The translations under genes and the position numbers were made by a program. DNA of 64,000 bases from positions 151,745-215,744 of the forward strand of contig NZ_FNFU01000003.1 of assembly GCF_900101115.1 (NCBI RefSeq), written 5' to 3'. Below the pieces are notes generated by a model, which made no database searches, was not told the origin of the DNA, and saw nothing but the letters and a program-made list of their open reading frames with translations. Source of the DNA: Cryobacterium psychrotolerans (lineage in GTDB: Bacteria; Actinomycetota; Actinomycetes; Actinomycetales; Microbacteriaceae). Positions 19,657 through 30,096 of this stretch are shown piece after piece; the stretch's first letter is position 1, and each line of letters starts with the position of its first letter.

Positions 19657-20607
19657 GTGAGCCGAATTTCCGCCTGGCTGCCCACCCGCGTTGACGGGCG
19701 CATCCGCTTCTTCGCGTGGCTGAGCCTCGTCACCGAGATCGTGATCGTCGGAACGGGCGGCGCGGTGCGGCTGACCGCATCGGGGCTGGGCTGTCCGACC
19801 TGGCCGACCTGCACCGCCCAATCCCTCGTACCGACGCCGGAGATGGGCGTCCACGGCGTGATCGAGTTCGCGAACCGCCTGATGACGGGCGTCGTGGGCC
19901 TCGTCGCGATCGCCACCTTCGTGCTGCTGTGGCGCATCCGCCGGGAGCGGCGCGATCTGTTCGTGCTCGCCCTCGTGCTGGCCCTCGGGGTGCTCGTCCA
20001 GGCCCTCCTCGGCGGAGTCACCGTGCTCACCGGCCTGAACCCGTTCATCGTCGGCCTGCACTTCATCGTGTCGTTGTTGATGGTGTGTGTCGCGACGGTG
20101 CTGGTCTACCGCACGACGACGACGCCCGGACCGCGTCGGCGCGTCGTGCCGACCTGGTTCGCGCGGCTGGCCCACGCCACCAGCGCGGTGGTGGCGATCA
20201 CGATCGTGGTGGGCGTGGTCACCACCGCATCCGGGCCGCACTCCGGGGACTCCGACGCGGTCCGGTCCGGATTCGACGCCGAGCTGTTCGAGCACCTCCA
20301 TGCCTGGCCGGCCTACGTCACGCTGCTGCTGACGGTGACGCTGCTCGCGGCGGCGGTCATCCGGGGTCTGCCGGTCGCCGGCTGGGCCGTTGGGCTGCTC
20401 GGGATCGAGGCGATGCAGATCATCATCGGGCTGGTCCAGGCCCGGACCGGCCTGCCCCCGGTGCTCGTCGGCAGCCACATGGTGCTGGCCTGCGTCCTCG
20501 CCGCGGTGATGACGGCGCTGATCCTGCACCTGAGGGCCCCTGTCGCCGAGACGGATGCCTCCCCGGCGTCGGCCACGGCATCCGCTGCCGGCACCGCGCG
20601 CAGCTAA
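19657..20607 (+). CDS. ctaA: Heme A synthase (COX15/CtaA family)
   Basis: 316-residue polytopic membrane protein that oxidises heme O to heme A for aa3 cytochrome oxidase. It has eight predicted helices, the first ending in GGAVRLTASGLGCPTWPTC, which is the CtaA signature with the paired Cys, then EFANRLMTG with the conserved Glu. Candidate heme-ligand His residues are in GLHFIV, LAHATSAV, FEHLHAWPAY and VGSHMVLA. The GTG at 19657 matches the family start. It converges on ctaB with 39 bases between stops. The C-terminal 25 residues are Ala/Ser rich and variable. Confidence 0.95.
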   Translation: MSRISAWLPTRVDGRIRFFAWLSLVTEIVIVGTGGAVRLTASGLGCPTWPTCTAQSLVPTPEMGVHGVIEFANRLMTGVVGLVAIATFVLLWRIRRERRDLFVLALVLALGVLVQALLGGVTVLTGLNPFIVGLHFIVSLLMVCVATVLVYRTTTTPGPRRRVVPTWFARLAHATSAVVAITIVVGVVTTASGPHSGDSDAVRSGFDAELFEHLHAWPAYVTLLLTVTLLAAAVIRGLPVAGWAVGLLGIEAMQIIIGLVQARTGLPPVLVGSHMVLACVLAAVMTALILHLRAPVAETDASPASATASAAGTARS

Positions 20608-20646
20608 CGGTTCCCGCTGGCCCGCGCGCGGCCGGAGCGACGGCGG

Positions 20647-21567
20647 CTAGAAGGGCAGCAGCGGGTCGACGCCGACGGCGACGAAGAGCAGCGTGAGGTA
20701 CGCGATCGAGCCGTGGAAGACGCGCATCGGAGAGACGTGCTCGTGCCGGATCGCCAGGTTGTAGAGGCGGTGGGTCTCGTAGATGAACCAGCCGCCGGTC
20801 ACCAGCGCGACGAAGGCGTAGAGCAGGCCCATGTCCGCGACGGGGATGAGCAGCAGAGAGCAGGCGACCGTCGCCCAGGCGTAGAGGATGACCTGCAGGC
20901 CGACCTGGGCGCGCCCGCGCACCACGGCGAGCATGGGCACGCCGGCGGCCTGGTAGTCGGCGCGGTACTTCATCGACAGCGGCCAATAGTGCGGCGGGGT
21001 CCAGAGGAAGATCACCGCGAACAGGATGAACGGCGGCCACGACAGGTCGCCGGTCACGGCGGCCCAGCCGATCAGCACGGGCATGCAGCCGGCCACGCCG
21101 CCCCAGATGATGTTCTGGGCCGTGCGGCGCTTGAGGATGATCGTGTAGAACACGACATAGAGCAGGATGGCCGCCAGCGAGAGCACCGCAGCCAGCCAGT
21201 TGGTGAACGCCCAGAGCCAGACGATGGAGGCCGCGCCCAGCACCCAGGCGAGGATGAGCGCCTCACGGTCGCTGACCTCCCCGGTCACCAGCGGCCGATC
21301 CTTCGTGCGCTTCATCAGCCGGTCGATGTCACGGTCGAGGTAGCAGTTGAACACGCCGGCCGAACCGGCGCTCAGCGCGCCACCGATCAGCGTCGCGAGC
21401 ACCAGCCACAGGCTGGGGATGCCGCCGGCCGCCAGGATCATGGTGGGCGCGGTGACGACGAGCAGGAGCTCGATGATCCGAGGCTTGGTCAGGGCGACAT
21501 ATGCCTTCAGGGTGCGGCGGATGGTGCGCGGTCCGCTCTCGCGGCGGGTTTCTACGGCGACGTCCAT
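20647..21567 (-). CDS. ctaB: Protoheme IX farnesyltransferase (heme O synthase)
   Basis: 306-residue UbiA-superfamily prenyltransferase that adds farnesyl to heme B, giving heme O, the substrate of CtaA. It has about nine membrane helices. The first Asp-rich motif is in [20 protein letters not shown] (about residue 75) and the second in [13 protein letters not shown]. The start ATG follows AAGAGGAGCA, a good ribosome-binding site, and a TAGAAT -10 box lies 32 bases further up. Orientation is opposite to tkt, so the 291-base gap at 21568-21858 holds both promoters. Confidence 0.96.
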   Translation of the reverse strand: MDVAVETRRESGPRTIRRTLKAYVALTKPRIIELLLVVTAPTMILAAGGIPSLWLVLATLIGGALSAGSAGVFNCYLDRDIDRLMKRTKDRPLVTGEVSDREALILAWVLGAASIVWLWAFTNWLAAVLSLAAILLYVVFYTIILKRRTAQNIIWGGVAGCMPVLIGWAAVTGDLSWPPFILFAVIFLWTPPHYWPLSMKYRADYQAAGVPMLAVVRGRAQVGLQVILYAWATVACSLLLIPVADMGLLYAFVALVTGGWFIYETHRLYNLAIRHEHVSPMRVFHGSIAYLTLLFVAVGVDPLLPF

Positions 21568-21598
21568 TGCTCCTCTTACGGTTCTGCTGGCTCGGTCA

Positions 21599-21701
21599 AT
21601 TCTAGGCCATGCCGGACGGCCGGGCGGGAGCGTCCGCGCCCCGCCCGGCGGCCGGGGCTGCCGTCATCCCACGACACACGGGAATGCCGCATCCCTATAC
21701 T
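21599..21701. promoter_or_regulatory. Divergent promoters of ctaB and the tkt operon
   Basis: TAGAAT (minus, 21599-21604) serves ctaB with a leader of about 25 bases. TATACT (plus, 21696-21701) would start the tkt operon with a leader of about 150 bases. -35 boxes are weak. Between 21702 and 21858 I see no further structure beyond an AGAAGGG ribosome-binding site at 21842. Confidence 0.5.
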
Positions 21702-21858
21702 GAACATGCCCGCCAGTCACGGCGATTGTCCGCGTGGATCGGCCCCGCCGAACCACACGCGCACGCGTGAGGCCGATGAAGTCCACGGGCGCGCCAACCT
21801 CAGCAGGAGCGGGTCCGTGACGACCTGCCCTCGTCGCTTCCAGAAGGGTCCTTTCAAA

Positions 21859-23952
21859 GTGGCAGCATTGCAGTGGAATTCCATCGACAACACGGCCATC
21901 GACACGGCCCGTCTGCTTGCCGCGGACGCCGTGGAGAAGGTCGGCAACGGGCATCCGGGCACCGCCATGAGCCTGGCCCCGGCAGCATACCTCCTGTTCC
22001 AGAAGGTCATGCGGCGCGACCCGGCCGACAACGCCTGGCTCGGCCGCGACCGCTTCGTGCTCTCCGCCGGCCACAGCTCGCTCACCCAGTACGTCCAGCT
22101 CTACCTGGGCGGTTACGGCCTCGAGCTCGATGACCTCAAGGCGCTCCGCACCTGGGGCTCGAAGACTCCCGGCCACCCGGAATACGGCCACACCGACGGC
22201 GTCGAGATCACGACCGGCCCGCTCGGGCAGGGCCTGGCCTCCGCCGTGGGCTTCGCCTACTCCGCGCGGTTCGAGCGCGGCCTGTTCGATCCGGATGCCG
22301 CGGACGGCACGAGCCCGTTCGACCACTTCGTGTATGTCATCGCCGGCGACGGCGACCTGCAGGAGGGCGTCACCGCCGAGGCATCCTCGCTCGCCGGCCA
22401 CCAGCAGCTCGGCAACCTGATCACCATCTACGACAGCAACCAGATCTCGATCGAAGACGACACGAACATCGCGTTCACGGAAGACGTCGCGGCGCGCTAC
22501 GCCGCCTACAACTGGCACGTGCAGACCGTCGACTGGAAGAAGACCGGTTCGTACGTCGAGGACGTCGCCGAGCTCCACTCCGCGATCGAGGCGGCCCAGG
22601 GCGTGACCGACCAGCCGTCGCTGATCATCCTGAAGACGATCATCGGCTGGCCCAGCCCGAAGAAGCAGAACACCGGCAAGATTCACGGATCCGCGCTGGG
22701 CGCCGAGGAACTCGCCGGTGTCAAGACGGTGCTGGGATTCAACCCGGACAAGAACTTCGAGGTCGCGGACGACGTGATCGAGCACACCCGCAAGGCCCTC
22801 GTCCGCGGTGCGGACCAGCACGCCGAGTGGAACACGCGCTTCGACGCCTGGTCGGCGGCGAACCCCGAACGGAAGCAGCTGCTGGACCGCCTGCTCACCG
22901 GCGAACTGCCCGACGGGCTCGACGAGGCGCTCCCGGTCTTCCCGGCCGGCACCGAGGTCTCCACCCGGGCCGCATCCGGCAAGGTGCTCGGCGCCCTCGG
23001 CTCGGTCATCCCCGAGCTCTGGGGCGGCTCCGCCGACCTCGCCGAATCGAACAACACCACGATCGAGGGCGCCGCGTCGTTCGTTCCGAGCGAGCACAGC
23101 ACCGGCGCGTGGACCGGCAACAAGTACGGCCGCGTGCTGCACTTCGGCATTCGCGAGCACGCGATGGCCGCCATCCTGAACGGCATCGTGTTGCACGGCA
23201 ACACTCGCCCGTTCGGCGGGACCTTCCTGATCTTCAGCGACTACATGCGCCCGGCGATCCGCCTCGCGGCGCTGATGAAGGCGCCGTCGATCTTCGTCTG
23301 GACGCACGACTCCGTCGCTCTCGGTGAAGACGGCCCCACCCACCAGCCGATTGAGCAGCTCGCGACGCTCCGCGCCATTCCGGGCCTCGACGTCGTGCGT
23401 CCGGGCGACGCCAACGAGGTGAGCTGGGCCTGGAAGACGATCCTCGAACGTCGAGGCGGTCCGGCCGGCATCGTGCTGACCCGCCAGAACATCCCCGTGT
23501 TCGAGCGCGGCGACGGCGACGCATCCGGAGACACCTTCGCGTCGGCCGCGAACGTGGCCCGGGGCGCCTACGTCCTGGCCGAGGCCCCCGGCGGCACCCC
23601 CGACGTGATCCTGATCGGGACCGGCTCGGAGGTGCAGCTGGCCGTCAACGCCCGCGAGGCGCTCAAGGCCGACGGCATCAACGCCCGGGTCGTGTCGGCG
23701 CCCAGCCTCGAATGGTTCGAGGAGCAGACCGCCGAATACCGCGAGTCGGTGCTGCCGAAGTCCGTGACCGCGCGGGTATCGGTTGAGGCCGGAATCGCGC
23801 TGACCTGGGGCAGGTACGTCGGCGACCGCGGCCGCAGCGTCTCCATCGAGCACTTCGGTGCCTCGGCGGACTACAAGACCCTGTTCCGCGAATTCGGCAT
23901 CACCACGGATGCCGTGGTCGCCGCCGCCAGGGAATCCCTCGCAGCGCTCTGA
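21859..23952 (+). CDS. tkt: Transketolase
   Basis: 697-residue thiamine-diphosphate enzyme that moves two-carbon units in the non-oxidative pentose phosphate pathway. N-terminal [16 protein letters not shown], the ThDP motif [13 protein letters not shown]...NQ (about residues 165-195), the catalytic [14 protein letters not shown] (about 430) and the pyrimidine-domain [14 protein letters not shown] are all present. The GTG at 21859 ([20 protein letters not shown]) fits family length, with AGAAGGG about ten bases upstream; longer frames upstream are open only because of high GC. First gene of tkt-tal-pgi-zwf-opcA-pgl, on the plus strand. Confidence 0.97.
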   Translation: MAALQWNSIDNTAIDTARLLAADAVEKVGNGHPGTAMSLAPAAYLLFQKVMRRDPADNAWLGRDRFVLSAGHSSLTQYVQLYLGGYGLELDDLKALRTWGSKTPGHPEYGHTDGVEITTGPLGQGLASAVGFAYSARFERGLFDPDAADGTSPFDHFVYVIAGDGDLQEGVTAEASSLAGHQQLGNLITIYDSNQISIEDDTNIAFTEDVAARYAAYNWHVQTVDWKKTGSYVEDVAELHSAIEAAQGVTDQPSLIILKTIIGWPSPKKQNTGKIHGSALGAEELAGVKTVLGFNPDKNFEVADDVIEHTRKALVRGADQHAEWNTRFDAWSAANPERKQLLDRLLTGELPDGLDEALPVFPAGTEVSTRAASGKVLGALGSVIPELWGGSADLAESNNTTIEGAASFVPSEHSTGAWTGNKYGRVLHFGIREHAMAAILNGIVLHGNTRPFGGTFLIFSDYMRPAIRLAALMKAPSIFVWTHDSVALGEDGPTHQPIEQLATLRAIPGLDVVRPGDANEVSWAWKTILERRGGPAGIVLTRQNIPVFERGDGDASGDTFASAANVARGAYVLAEAPGGTPDVILIGTGSEVQLAVNAREALKADGINARVVSAPSLEWFEEQTAEYRESVLPKSVTARVSVEAGIALTWGRYVGDRGRSVSIEHFGASADYKTLFREFGITTDAVVAAARESLAAL

Positions 23953-23992
23953 GCGCGCCCCGAAACCTACATCTGAATCACAGGAGAAAAAC

Positions 23993-25114
23993 ATGACTGA
24001 GACAACTCCCCTCGCCCAGCTTTCCGCTGCCGGCGTCAGCATCTGGCTGGACGACCTGTCCCGCGAGCGCATCACCTCCGGCGGACTGAAGAATCTGATC
24101 GCCGAGAAGAACGTCGTCGGCGTCACGACGAACCCGACGATCTTCGCCGGCGCCCTGAGCAAGGGCGAGGCGTACACCGAGCAGGTTGCGCTCCTCGCCG
24201 CGGCCGGCACCGGCGTTCACGACGCCGTCTTCGAGATCACCACCGACGACGTCGCCGCGGCCAGCGACCTGTTCCGCCCGGTCTACGACCGCACGAACGG
24301 TCTCGACGGCCGGGTCTCGATCGAGGTCGAGCCGACCCTCGCCCACGACGCGGCCGGAACCATCGCCGCGGCCCGCCAACTCTGGGCAAAGGTCGACCGG
24401 CCCAACGCCCTGATCAAGATCCCGGCGACCATCGAAGGCCTCGAGGCGATCACGGAGACCATCGCGGCCGGCATCAGCGTCAACGTCACGCTCATCTTCA
24501 GCCTCGAACGCCACCGCCAGGTCATCAACGCCTACCTGACCGGGCTGGAAAAGGCCCGGGCCGCCGGAATCGACATCTCCACCATCCACTCGGTCGCGTC
24601 GTTCTTCGTGTCGCGCGTGGACACCGAAATCGACAAGCGCTTGGAAGCCGTCGGCACGGCCGAGGCGCTCGCCCTCAAGAGCAAGGCCGGCGTCGCCAAC
24701 GCGCGCCTGGCCTACCAGGTCTACGAGCAGGCCTTCGACAGCGAGCGGGCCAGGGTGCTCATCGGAGCCGGGGCGAACAAGCAGCGCCCGTTGTGGGCCT
24801 CGACCGGCGTCAAGGACCCGAGCCTGCCCGACACCCTCTACGTGACCGAGCTGGTCGCGCCCGAGGTCGTCAACACCATGCCGGAGAAGACCCTCGACGC
24901 GACGTTCGACCACGGCGTCATCGCCGGGGACACGATCACCGGCAACTACGACGACGCCAACGCCGTGCTCGACGCGCTGGCCGCCCAGGGCATCTCCTAC
25001 GACGACGTCACCCGGGTGCTCGAGGCCGAGGGCGTCTCCAAGTTCATCGTGTCCTGGAACGAGTTGCTGGACACGGTCACGGCCGCGCTCGAGGCCGCCC
25101 GGGCCCGCCGGTGA
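23993..25114 (+). CDS. tal: Transaldolase
   Basis: 373-residue actinobacterial-type transaldolase. The Schiff-base Lys is in NALIKIPAT (about residue 140), preceded by [12 protein letters not shown] and followed by [11 protein letters not shown], all family motifs. AGGAG at 23982-23986 sits seven bases before the ATG, which fixes the start. It catalyses dihydroxyacetone transfer between sedoheptulose-7-phosphate and glyceraldehyde-3-phosphate, next step to transketolase. The pgi start codon overlaps its stop (GTGA). Confidence 0.96.
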   Translation: MTETTPLAQLSAAGVSIWLDDLSRERITSGGLKNLIAEKNVVGVTTNPTIFAGALSKGEAYTEQVALLAAAGTGVHDAVFEITTDDVAAASDLFRPVYDRTNGLDGRVSIEVEPTLAHDAAGTIAAARQLWAKVDRPNALIKIPATIEGLEAITETIAAGISVNVTLIFSLERHRQVINAYLTGLEKARAAGIDISTIHSVASFFVSRVDTEIDKRLEAVGTAEALALKSKAGVANARLAYQVYEQAFDSERARVLIGAGANKQRPLWASTGVKDPSLPDTLYVTELVAPEVVNTMPEKTLDATFDHGVIAGDTITGNYDDANAVLDALAAQGISYDDVTRVLEAEGVSKFIVSWNELLDTVTAALEAARARR

Positions 25115-26718
25115 GCTTCCGAATTTCGGTGAGCGGCGGCGCGGCCGAGGCCGTCCGCACCGCGGTGCCCATCCTCGTCGACGACCTGGTCGCGTCGAGC
25201 ATCACGGCCCTCGACCCTGCGCTCTGGGGCCCGGAGGCCGAGGATGAGGCGTCGAAGCGTCTCGGCTGGACCGAGTCGGTCGCGGTCTCGCGTCCGCTCG
25301 TCGCCGAGATCCTGGCGCTGCGCGACACGCTTCGCGCCGACGGCGTCACCCGGATCGCCCTCGCGGGCATGGGCGGCTCGTCGCTGGCGCCCGAGGTCAT
25401 CACCCGCACCGCCGGGGTGGCCCTCACCGTGCTGGACTCGACCGATCCCGGCCAGGTTCTTGCCGCACTGCACGACGACCTCGAAGCCACGGCCCTCGTG
25501 GTCTCGTCCAAGTCGGGTTCCACCGTCGAAACCGACAGCCAGCGCCGGGTGTTCGAGCGCGCGTTCCGCGCGGCCGGCATCGACCCGGCCGAGCGGATCA
25601 TCGTCGTGACCGATCCCGGCTCGCCGCTGGAGGCATCCGCCCGCGCCGCCGGCTACCGCGTTTTCACCGCCGACCCGACCGTCGGCGGACGCTACTCGGC
25701 CCTCACGGCGTTCGGCCTGGTGCCGTCCGGCCTGGCCGGGGTCGACATCGGTCAGCTCCTGGACGAAGCCGACGCGATCAGCCTCGCGCTGGCCGTGGAC
25801 TCCCCCGAGAACCCGGGCCTCGTGCTCGGTGCGGCCATCGCCGCGACCAGCCCGCTGCGGGACAAGCTCGCCCTCCTGGCCGACGGGACCCACATCGTGG
25901 GCCTGCCCGACTGGATCGAGCAGCTCGTCGCGGAATCGACCGGCAAGAAGGGCACCGGGCTCCTGCCCGTCGTGCTCGAACCGGGCGCGCCCGAGCTGTC
26001 CGCGAACCTGCCCGACCTGCAGCTGGTGCGCCTCGTCGACGACGCCGGCCTCGAGGTCTTCGGTGCCGACGACGGCGGCGGCGAGATCCGGGTGAGCGGA
26101 ACGCTGGGCGCCCAGTTCCTGGTCTGGGAATACGCCACGGTGGTCGCCGGACGGCTGCTGGGCATCAACCCGTTCGACCAGCCGGACGTGGAGTCCGCCA
26201 AGATCGCCAGCCGCGGGCTGCTGGACGCCAGGCCCGAGCCCGAGCCGGCCGCCTTCATCTCCGACGGCATCGAGGTGCGCGGCACGCCGCACGTCATCGG
26301 CGCCGCCAGCGACCTGGCCTCGGCCGTCGACGCCCTGCTCGAGGAACTCGGACCGGACGGCTATGTCGCCGTGCAGGCGTACGTCAACCGCCTGGACCTC
26401 CCGGAACTGGCCGAGGTCCGCGACCTGCTCGCCCGGCTGTCCAAGCGGCCGGTCACCTTCGGCTGGGGTCCGCGATTCCTGCACTCCACGGGCCAGTTCC
26501 ACAAGGGCGGGCCGGCCACCGGTGTGTTCCTCCAGATCCTGGCCGTCCCGGCCGAGGACCTCGACATTCCGGAACGGCCGTTCACGTTCGGTGAACTCAT
26601 CCAGGCCCAGGCCAGCGGTGACGCGAGCGTGCTTGCCGAACATGGTCGCCCGGTCCTCACCCTCACCCTCACCCAGCCTGCTGCGAACATCTCAACCCTG
26701 TTCGCCGCCCTGCGCTGA
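25111..26718 (+). CDS. pgi: Glucose-6-phosphate isomerase
   Basis: 535-residue SIS-fold isomerase of the diverged actinobacterial operon type. The first SIS motif is [11 protein letters not shown] (about residue 85), then [13 protein letters not shown] with the phosphate-binding Ser/Thr and the [12 protein letters not shown] segment. The C-terminal [16 protein letters not shown] contains the conserved His/Lys. It converts fructose-6-phosphate, the product of tkt and tal, back to glucose-6-phosphate for zwf, allowing cyclic pentose phosphate flux. The GTG overlaps the tal stop. A bifunctional phosphomannose isomerase role cannot be excluded from sequence. Confidence 0.9.
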   Translation: MSFRISVSGGAAEAVRTAVPILVDDLVASSITALDPALWGPEAEDEASKRLGWTESVAVSRPLVAEILALRDTLRADGVTRIALAGMGGSSLAPEVITRTAGVALTVLDSTDPGQVLAALHDDLEATALVVSSKSGSTVETDSQRRVFERAFRAAGIDPAERIIVVTDPGSPLEASARAAGYRVFTADPTVGGRYSALTAFGLVPSGLAGVDIGQLLDEADAISLALAVDSPENPGLVLGAAIAATSPLRDKLALLADGTHIVGLPDWIEQLVAESTGKKGTGLLPVVLEPGAPELSANLPDLQLVRLVDDAGLEVFGADDGGGEIRVSGTLGAQFLVWEYATVVAGRLLGINPFDQPDVESAKIASRGLLDARPEPEPAAFISDGIEVRGTPHVIGAASDLASAVDALLEELGPDGYVAVQAYVNRLDLPELAEVRDLLARLSKRPVTFGWGPRFLHSTGQFHKGGPATGVFLQILAVPAEDLDIPERPFTFGELIQAQASGDASVLAEHGRPVLTLTLTQPAANISTLFAALR

Positions 26719-26741
26719 CGCCTGTCCCTCAAAGGAGCTGC

Positions 26742-28283
26742 ATGTCCCCGGTGGAGATCACCCCGGAGTTCAATCCGCTGCGATCAGCGTCCGACTACCG
26801 CCTGAACCGGATCGCGGGGCCCAGCAGCCTCGTCATCTTCGGCGTGACGGGCGACTTGTCGCGGAAGAAACTCATGCCCGCCGTCTACGACCTGGCGAAT
26901 CGGGGGCTGCTGCCGCCGGGCTTCGCGCTCGTCGGTTTCGCCCGGCGCGACTGGGACAACGAGGATTTCATGCAGGTCGTGCACGACGCCGTGAAGCAGT
27001 ATGCGCGCACCGAGTTCCACGAGGATGTCTGGGCGCAGCTGGCCGAGGGCATCCGTTTCGTGCCGGGTACGTTTGACGACGACGCGGCGTTCGAACAGCT
27101 CAAGGAGACCATCCAGGAACTCGATGAGAAGCGCGGCACGATGGGCAACCATGCGTTCTACCTCTCGATCCCGCCGAAGGCGTTCCCGCAGGTCACGGAG
27201 CAGCTGCGTCGCTCTGGTCTCGCGGAGCAGAAGGAGGGCCAGTGGCGCCGCGTCGTCATTGAGAAGCCCTTCGGCAGCGACCTGAAGACGGCTCGGGAGC
27301 TCAACGACGTCGTCGAGTCGGTCTTCCCGGCCGATTCGGTCTTCCGGATCGACCACTACCTGGGCAAGGAAACGGTGCAGAACATTCTGGCCCTTCGCTT
27401 CGCCAACCAGCTGTACGAACCGATCTGGAACGCCAACTACGTCGACCACGTGCAGATCACCATGGCCGAAGACATCGGAGTGGGCGGCCGCGCCGGCTAC
27501 TACGACGGCATCGGCGCCGCCCGCGACGTGATCCAGAACCACCTGCTGCAGCTCCTCGCCCTGACGGCGATGGAGGAGCCGATCTCCTTTGCGGCGGAAG
27601 ACCTCCGCACCGAGAAGGAGAAGGTGCTGGCCTCCGTCCGTTTGCCCGACGACCTCGCCACCGGCACCGCCCGCGGGCAGTACTCGGGGGGTTGGCAGGG
27701 CGGCGAGAAGGTCCTCGGCTTCCTCGACGAAGACGGGATGAACCCGGAGTCCCTCACCGAAACCTACGCCGCGCTCAGGCTCACCATCGAAACCCGGCGC
27801 TGGTCGGGAGTCCCGTTTTATCTCCGCGCCGGGAAGCGGCTGGGCCGACGGGTCACCGAGATCGCCGTCGTGTTCAAACGCGCCCCGCAGTCCCTGTTCG
27901 AGGAGGGCCACACGGCGACGCTCGGCCAGAACGCGCTCGTCATCCGGGTGCAGCCCGACGAGGGGGTCACCATCCGTTTCGGCTCGAAGGTTCCCGGCGT
28001 CGGAATGCAGGTGCGCGACGTCACGATGGACTTCGGCTACGGACACGCCTTCACCGAGGCGAGCCCGGAGGCCTACGAGCGTCTCATCCTCGACGTGCTC
28101 CTCGGCGACCCGCCGTTGTTCCCCCGCCACGAGGAGGTCGAGCTGTCCTGGAAGATCCTCGACCCGATCGAAGAGTTCTGGGCCGAACAGGGCCAGCCGG
28201 AGCAGTACCGGCCGGGAACGTGGGGTCCCGATTCCGCCGACGAATTGCTGTCTCGCGACGGCCGGAAGTGGAGGCGACCGTGA
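26742..28283 (+). CDS. zwf: Glucose-6-phosphate 1-dehydrogenase
   Basis: 513-residue NADP-dependent enzyme that opens the oxidative pentose phosphate pathway. The coenzyme loop is GVTGDLSRKKLMPA, the substrate/active-site motif is RIDHYLGKETVQN (catalytic His at about residue 205), and EKPFGSDL precedes it. AAAGGAG lies seven bases before the ATG. opcA overlaps the stop codon by four bases, matching the known need of actinobacterial Zwf for OpcA. Confidence 0.97.
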   Translation: MSPVEITPEFNPLRSASDYRLNRIAGPSSLVIFGVTGDLSRKKLMPAVYDLANRGLLPPGFALVGFARRDWDNEDFMQVVHDAVKQYARTEFHEDVWAQLAEGIRFVPGTFDDDAAFEQLKETIQELDEKRGTMGNHAFYLSIPPKAFPQVTEQLRRSGLAEQKEGQWRRVVIEKPFGSDLKTARELNDVVESVFPADSVFRIDHYLGKETVQNILALRFANQLYEPIWNANYVDHVQITMAEDIGVGGRAGYYDGIGAARDVIQNHLLQLLALTAMEEPISFAAEDLRTEKEKVLASVRLPDDLATGTARGQYSGGWQGGEKVLGFLDEDGMNPESLTETYAALRLTIETRRWSGVPFYLRAGKRLGRRVTEIAVVFKRAPQSLFEEGHTATLGQNALVIRVQPDEGVTIRFGSKVPGVGMQVRDVTMDFGYGHAFTEASPEAYERLILDVLLGDPPLFPRHEEVELSWKILDPIEEFWAEQGQPEQYRPGTWGPDSADELLSRDGRKWRRP

Positions 28284-29248
28284 TCGTCGACCTGCCTGAC
28301 ACCACGACGTCCAAGATCTCCAAGGCGCTGGTGCGCATCCGGGAAGAGGGCGGCGCCGTGGCTCTCGGCCGCGTGCTGACGCTCATCATCGCGTCGACGC
28401 TCGGCCACGAAGAGGAGGCCATCGAGGCGGCCAATGACGCCTCACGGGAGCACCCCATGCGCGTCATCGTGGTCTCCACCCGGGAATCCGACGGCACGCA
28501 CAGCGCCGTCGCGGCCCGGGTCGACGCCGAGATCCGCGTCGGCGGGGACGCCGGGGCGAGCGAGGTCATCGTGCTCCGCGCCTACGGCGATGCCGCCAGC
28601 GACCCGGAGAGCCTCGTGATGGGTCTGCTCCTGCCGGACGCGCCCGTCGTCGCCTGGTGGCCGGGAGAGGCCCCCGACGTGCCCGCGGAGTCCCCCCTCG
28701 GGCGGATCGCGTACCGCCGGGTGACGGATGCGTCGGCGCAGGCCGACCCGCAGGCCGCCCTGCACCGTCTCTGCACCAGCTACCGACCCGGCGACACCGA
28801 CTTCGCCTGGACCCGGCTCACCCTCTGGCGGGCCCAGCTCGCCGCCGTGCTCGACCAGCCGCCGTACGAGGCGATCACGGCGGTCCAGGTCGAGGGCGCG
28901 GCCGATTCACCCTCGACGGCGCTGCTGGCCGCCTGGCTGCAGATGCAGCTGCAGGTGCCGGTCGAATACGAGCTCACCTCGGGCCCGCTGGCCCACGGAA
29001 TCCGCGGGGTTCACCTCACCCGGGCATCCGGCGTCATCTCGCTCGAACGGGACATTCCGGAAATCGCGACCCTGACCCAGCCCGGCCGCCCGCAGCAGGA
29101 TCTCACCCTCAAACGCCGCAGCCTGCGCGACTGCCTCTCCGATGAGCTGCGACGCCTCGACCCGGATGAGTTATATGGTGAAGTGATCACGCGCGGCCTG
29201 CCGCAACTCGACGACGTGGTCGCAGAACAGACCGGAGCACACTTGTGA
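28280..29248 (+). CDS. opcA: Glucose-6-phosphate dehydrogenase assembly protein OpcA
   Basis: 322-residue actinobacterial and cyanobacterial activator/assembly factor of Zwf. Recognisable features are the N-terminal DLPDTTTSKISKALVRIREEGG, the central LLLPDAPVVAWWPGEAP and RIAYRRVTDAS, and C-terminal RRSLRDCLSDELRRLDPDELY. It has no known catalytic motif. The GTG start overlaps the zwf stop and its own stop overlaps the pgl GTG, so translation of zwf, opcA and pgl is coupled. A reductive-activation role via thioredoxin is known in cyanobacteria; here only one clear central Cys (RLCTSY) and one C-terminal Cys are seen. Confidence 0.94.
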   Translation: MIVDLPDTTTSKISKALVRIREEGGAVALGRVLTLIIASTLGHEEEAIEAANDASREHPMRVIVVSTRESDGTHSAVAARVDAEIRVGGDAGASEVIVLRAYGDAASDPESLVMGLLLPDAPVVAWWPGEAPDVPAESPLGRIAYRRVTDASAQADPQAALHRLCTSYRPGDTDFAWTRLTLWRAQLAAVLDQPPYEAITAVQVEGAADSPSTALLAAWLQMQLQVPVEYELTSGPLAHGIRGVHLTRASGVISLERDIPEIATLTQPGRPQQDLTLKRRSLRDCLSDELRRLDPDELYGEVITRGLPQLDDVVAEQTGAHL

Positions 29249-30015
29249 CGAATGAACGGCGCGTATTAGTCCACCTCAACAAGGAGTCGTTGTCGGCTTC
29301 GGTGGCGGCGCGGTTCATCACGAAGACCGTCGACATCCTTGACGACCAGGATGCTGCGAATGTCGTGCTGACCGGCGGTTCGGTCGGCATCGCCGTGCTG
29401 GCGGCCATCAACTCGTCGCCGGCCAGGGACACGATCGACTGGGGCCGGGTCTCGTTCTGGTGGGGCGACGAACGCTGGGTGCCCAAGGGCCACCCCAACC
29501 GCAACGAGCTGCAGGCGCGGGAAGCCCTGCTGGATCACATCTCGGTGCCGGAGCAGAACGTGCACCCGTTCCCCGCCTCGGACGAGGGCGACGACCTCGA
29601 GGCCGCCGCCGCTCGCTACGCGGCCGAGCTGGCCCTCGCCGCCCCATCCGGGGCCGCGCTGCCCCGCTTCGACATCACCTTCCTCGGCGTCGGGCCCGAC
29701 GGCCACGTCGCCTCGCTCTTCCCGCACCAGTCCGGCATCCGGGAATCGCAGGCCAGCGTCATCCCGATCCTGAACGCGCCCAAGCCGCCGGCCGAGCGTT
29801 TGAGCCTCACCCGCCCCGCCCTGAACTCGTCGGAACGGGTCTGGCTGGTCCTGGCCGGCTCGGACAAGGCCTCCGCCCTCGGGCTGGCGCTGGCCGGGGC
29901 GAGCCGCGACGAGGTACCGGTCGCGGGCATCAAGGGACGCAAGCGCACGGTCTTCTTCGTGGACAGTGAGGCCGCGGCCGAGGTGCCAGAGAACCTCATC
30001 GCCCCCATCTACTAA
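29245..30015 (+). CDS. pgl: 6-phosphogluconolactonase (SOL/DevB type)
   Basis: 256-residue lactonase hydrolysing 6-phosphogluconolactone made by Zwf. Family signs are LTGGSVGIAVL near residue 45, FWWGDERWVPKGHPNRNE (about 72-89) and FLGVGPDGHVASLFP (about 150). Last gene of the six-gene operon; its GTG overlaps the opcA stop. A 65-base palindrome follows immediately after the stop. No gnd (6-phosphogluconate dehydrogenase) is adjacent, so the next step is encoded outside the window. Confidence 0.95.
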   Translation: MTNERRVLVHLNKESLSASVAARFITKTVDILDDQDAANVVLTGGSVGIAVLAAINSSPARDTIDWGRVSFWWGDERWVPKGHPNRNELQAREALLDHISVPEQNVHPFPASDEGDDLEAAAARYAAELALAAPSGAALPRFDITFLGVGPDGHVASLFPHQSGIRESQASVIPILNAPKPPAERLSLTRPALNSSERVWLVLAGSDKASALGLALAGASRDEVPVAGIKGRKRTVFFVDSEAAAEVPENLIAPIY

Positions 30016-30019
30016 AAAC

Positions 30020-30084
30020 ACCGCGAACCCGCAGTTGTGCGTGTTATGAGGGCCTCATAACGTGCACAACTGCGGGTTCGCGGT
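30020..30084. terminator. 65-base palindrome between pgl and rbpA (rbpA terminator)
   Basis: Arms of 21 bases (ACCGCGAACCCGCAGTTGTG... and its complement), two G-U wobble pairs and nine more pairs around a single central base. In RNA this is an almost uninterrupted 32-pair stem. On the minus strand it is followed by TGTTTTT, a true intrinsic terminator for rbpA. On the plus strand there is no U-run, so for pgl it can only act as a hairpin. Confidence 0.85.
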
Positions 30085-30096
30085 ATGTGGTGGGTG

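Noticed and set aside
20713-21858. Upstream extension of the transketolase frame across ctaB
   Set aside because: The frame is open only by chance over the antisense of ctaB. The family start at 21859 has a ribosome-binding site and normal length.
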